Source of the DNA: Flavobacterium sp. 83
GTDB lineage: Bacteria; Bacteroidota; Bacteroidia; Flavobacteriales; Flavobacteriaceae
Direction of reading: 5' to 3'
Length of the DNA stretch: 64,000 bases
NCBI RefSeq assembly: GCF_000744835.1
Contig: NZ_JQMS01000001.1
Span: 744,001 to 808,000, forward strand
Positions within the stretch are counted from its first letter, which is position 1. Every line of letters starts with the position of its first letter. The notes beneath the pieces were generated by a model. That model was not told the origin of the DNA and did not search any database. It was given only the letters and a program-made list of their open reading frames with translations. The position numbers were made by a program, and so were the translations under genes. Shown here in pieces: positions 63,794 through 64,000 of this stretch.

Positions 63794-64000
63794 ATGACCT
63801 TTATAAAAAAAACAATAGTAGCAATTTGTGTATTAATGACCGTTTACGGACAGAGTCAACAGCATACAAAGAAATCTAATGCAACAAAAAAAATAGGTTA
63901 TACCCTCACCCCTGTAAACATTCAGAATGTAAAATTAACCGATGCATTCTGGTTGCCAATAATAAAAAAGGTACAAGAAAAAACCATCGAATATGCCATT
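63794..64000 (+). CDS. GH127 beta-L-arabinofuranosidase, N-terminal fragment
   Basis: The frame starts with ATG 34 bases after the preceding gene and runs off the window. A signal peptide is followed by LTPVNIQNVKLTDAFWLP, the typical opening of the GH127 (DUF1680) family, in which a loop PxxxVxLxDxFW precedes the barrel. Members remove beta-L-arabinofuranose, which occurs in hydroxyproline-rich plant glycoproteins and some rhamnogalacturonan side chains. Only 69 residues are visible, so the catalytic cysteine region is not seen. Confidence 0.8.
   Translation, partial: MTFIKKTIVAICVLMTVYGQSQQHTKKSNATKKIGYTLTPVNIQNVKLTDAFWLPIIKKVQEKTIEYAI

Noticed and set aside
1-64000. CRISPR array, tRNA/rRNA genes, insertion sequences or prophage
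   Set aside because: No regularly spaced repeats, cloverleaf sequences, transposase or phage proteins were seen on either strand.

Overview
The window comes from a Bacteroidota genome, most likely a Flavobacterium or close relative. The signs are low GC with very AT-rich intergenic DNA, SusC/SusD pairs, promoters matching TAnnTTTG at -7, a 14-gene nuo operon with a short NuoG, and NUDIX-type sugar regulators. Almost every open stretch is filled by a recognisable gene. I saw no tRNA, rRNA, CRISPR array, prophage or insertion sequence.

Layout. (1) 1-15004 is a pentose and hemicellulose locus. It holds the start of a NUDIX-type regulator on the minus strand, then xylB-xylA-GH30, a SusC/SusD pair, GH42, a secreted nucleoside-hydrolase-like protein and a convergent AraC regulator. 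(2) 15194-18890 holds a secreted two-repeat protein, a Gfo/Idh/MocA oxidoreductase, a secreted Asn/Asp-rich protein behind a sigma-54-like promoter, and a DsbA/FrnE-type protein. (3) 19090-32262 is the complete complex I operon nuoA-N on the minus strand. A textbook promoter precedes it, a hairpin terminator follows it, and a 50-bp perfect palindrome lies between nuoI and nuoH. (4) 32496-35171 holds a cold-shock protein, aspS and a small secreted MORN-like protein. (5) 35530-37215 encodes a sodium/sugar symporter with its own promoter and operator-like site. (6) 37564-49032 is a galactan/galactose operon (galM, GH53, GH2, galK, galT, GH36, galE) divergent from a GntR regulator. (7) 49439-52158 holds transketolase and transaldolase. 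(8) 52359-64000 is an arabinan utilisation locus: a NUDIX regulator, SusC/SusD, GH51, three GH43 and the start of a GH127.

How it fits together. Arabinan is cut at the surface (GH43 lipoprotein), imported by SusC/SusD and trimmed by GH51, GH43 and GH127. The pentose then enters metabolism through the xylulose kinase/isomerase pair and the transketolase/transaldolase pair. The non-coding DNA supports this link. A 19-bp dyad (AAATGTA-N5-TACACTT) occurs before the arabinan susC (twice), the NUDIX regulator itself, transketolase, the symporter, and the susC of the first locus. A second dyad (ATTTGAYACAAAT) occurs only before xylB and the first susC. The first PUL therefore appears to sit under two sugar regulators.

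No gene in the window looks like a wholly new system. The most interesting material is regulatory: the two operator families, long leaders and intra-operon hairpins. There are also a few structural oddities, such as galM and GH53 joined in frame across one stop codon with a GTG start.
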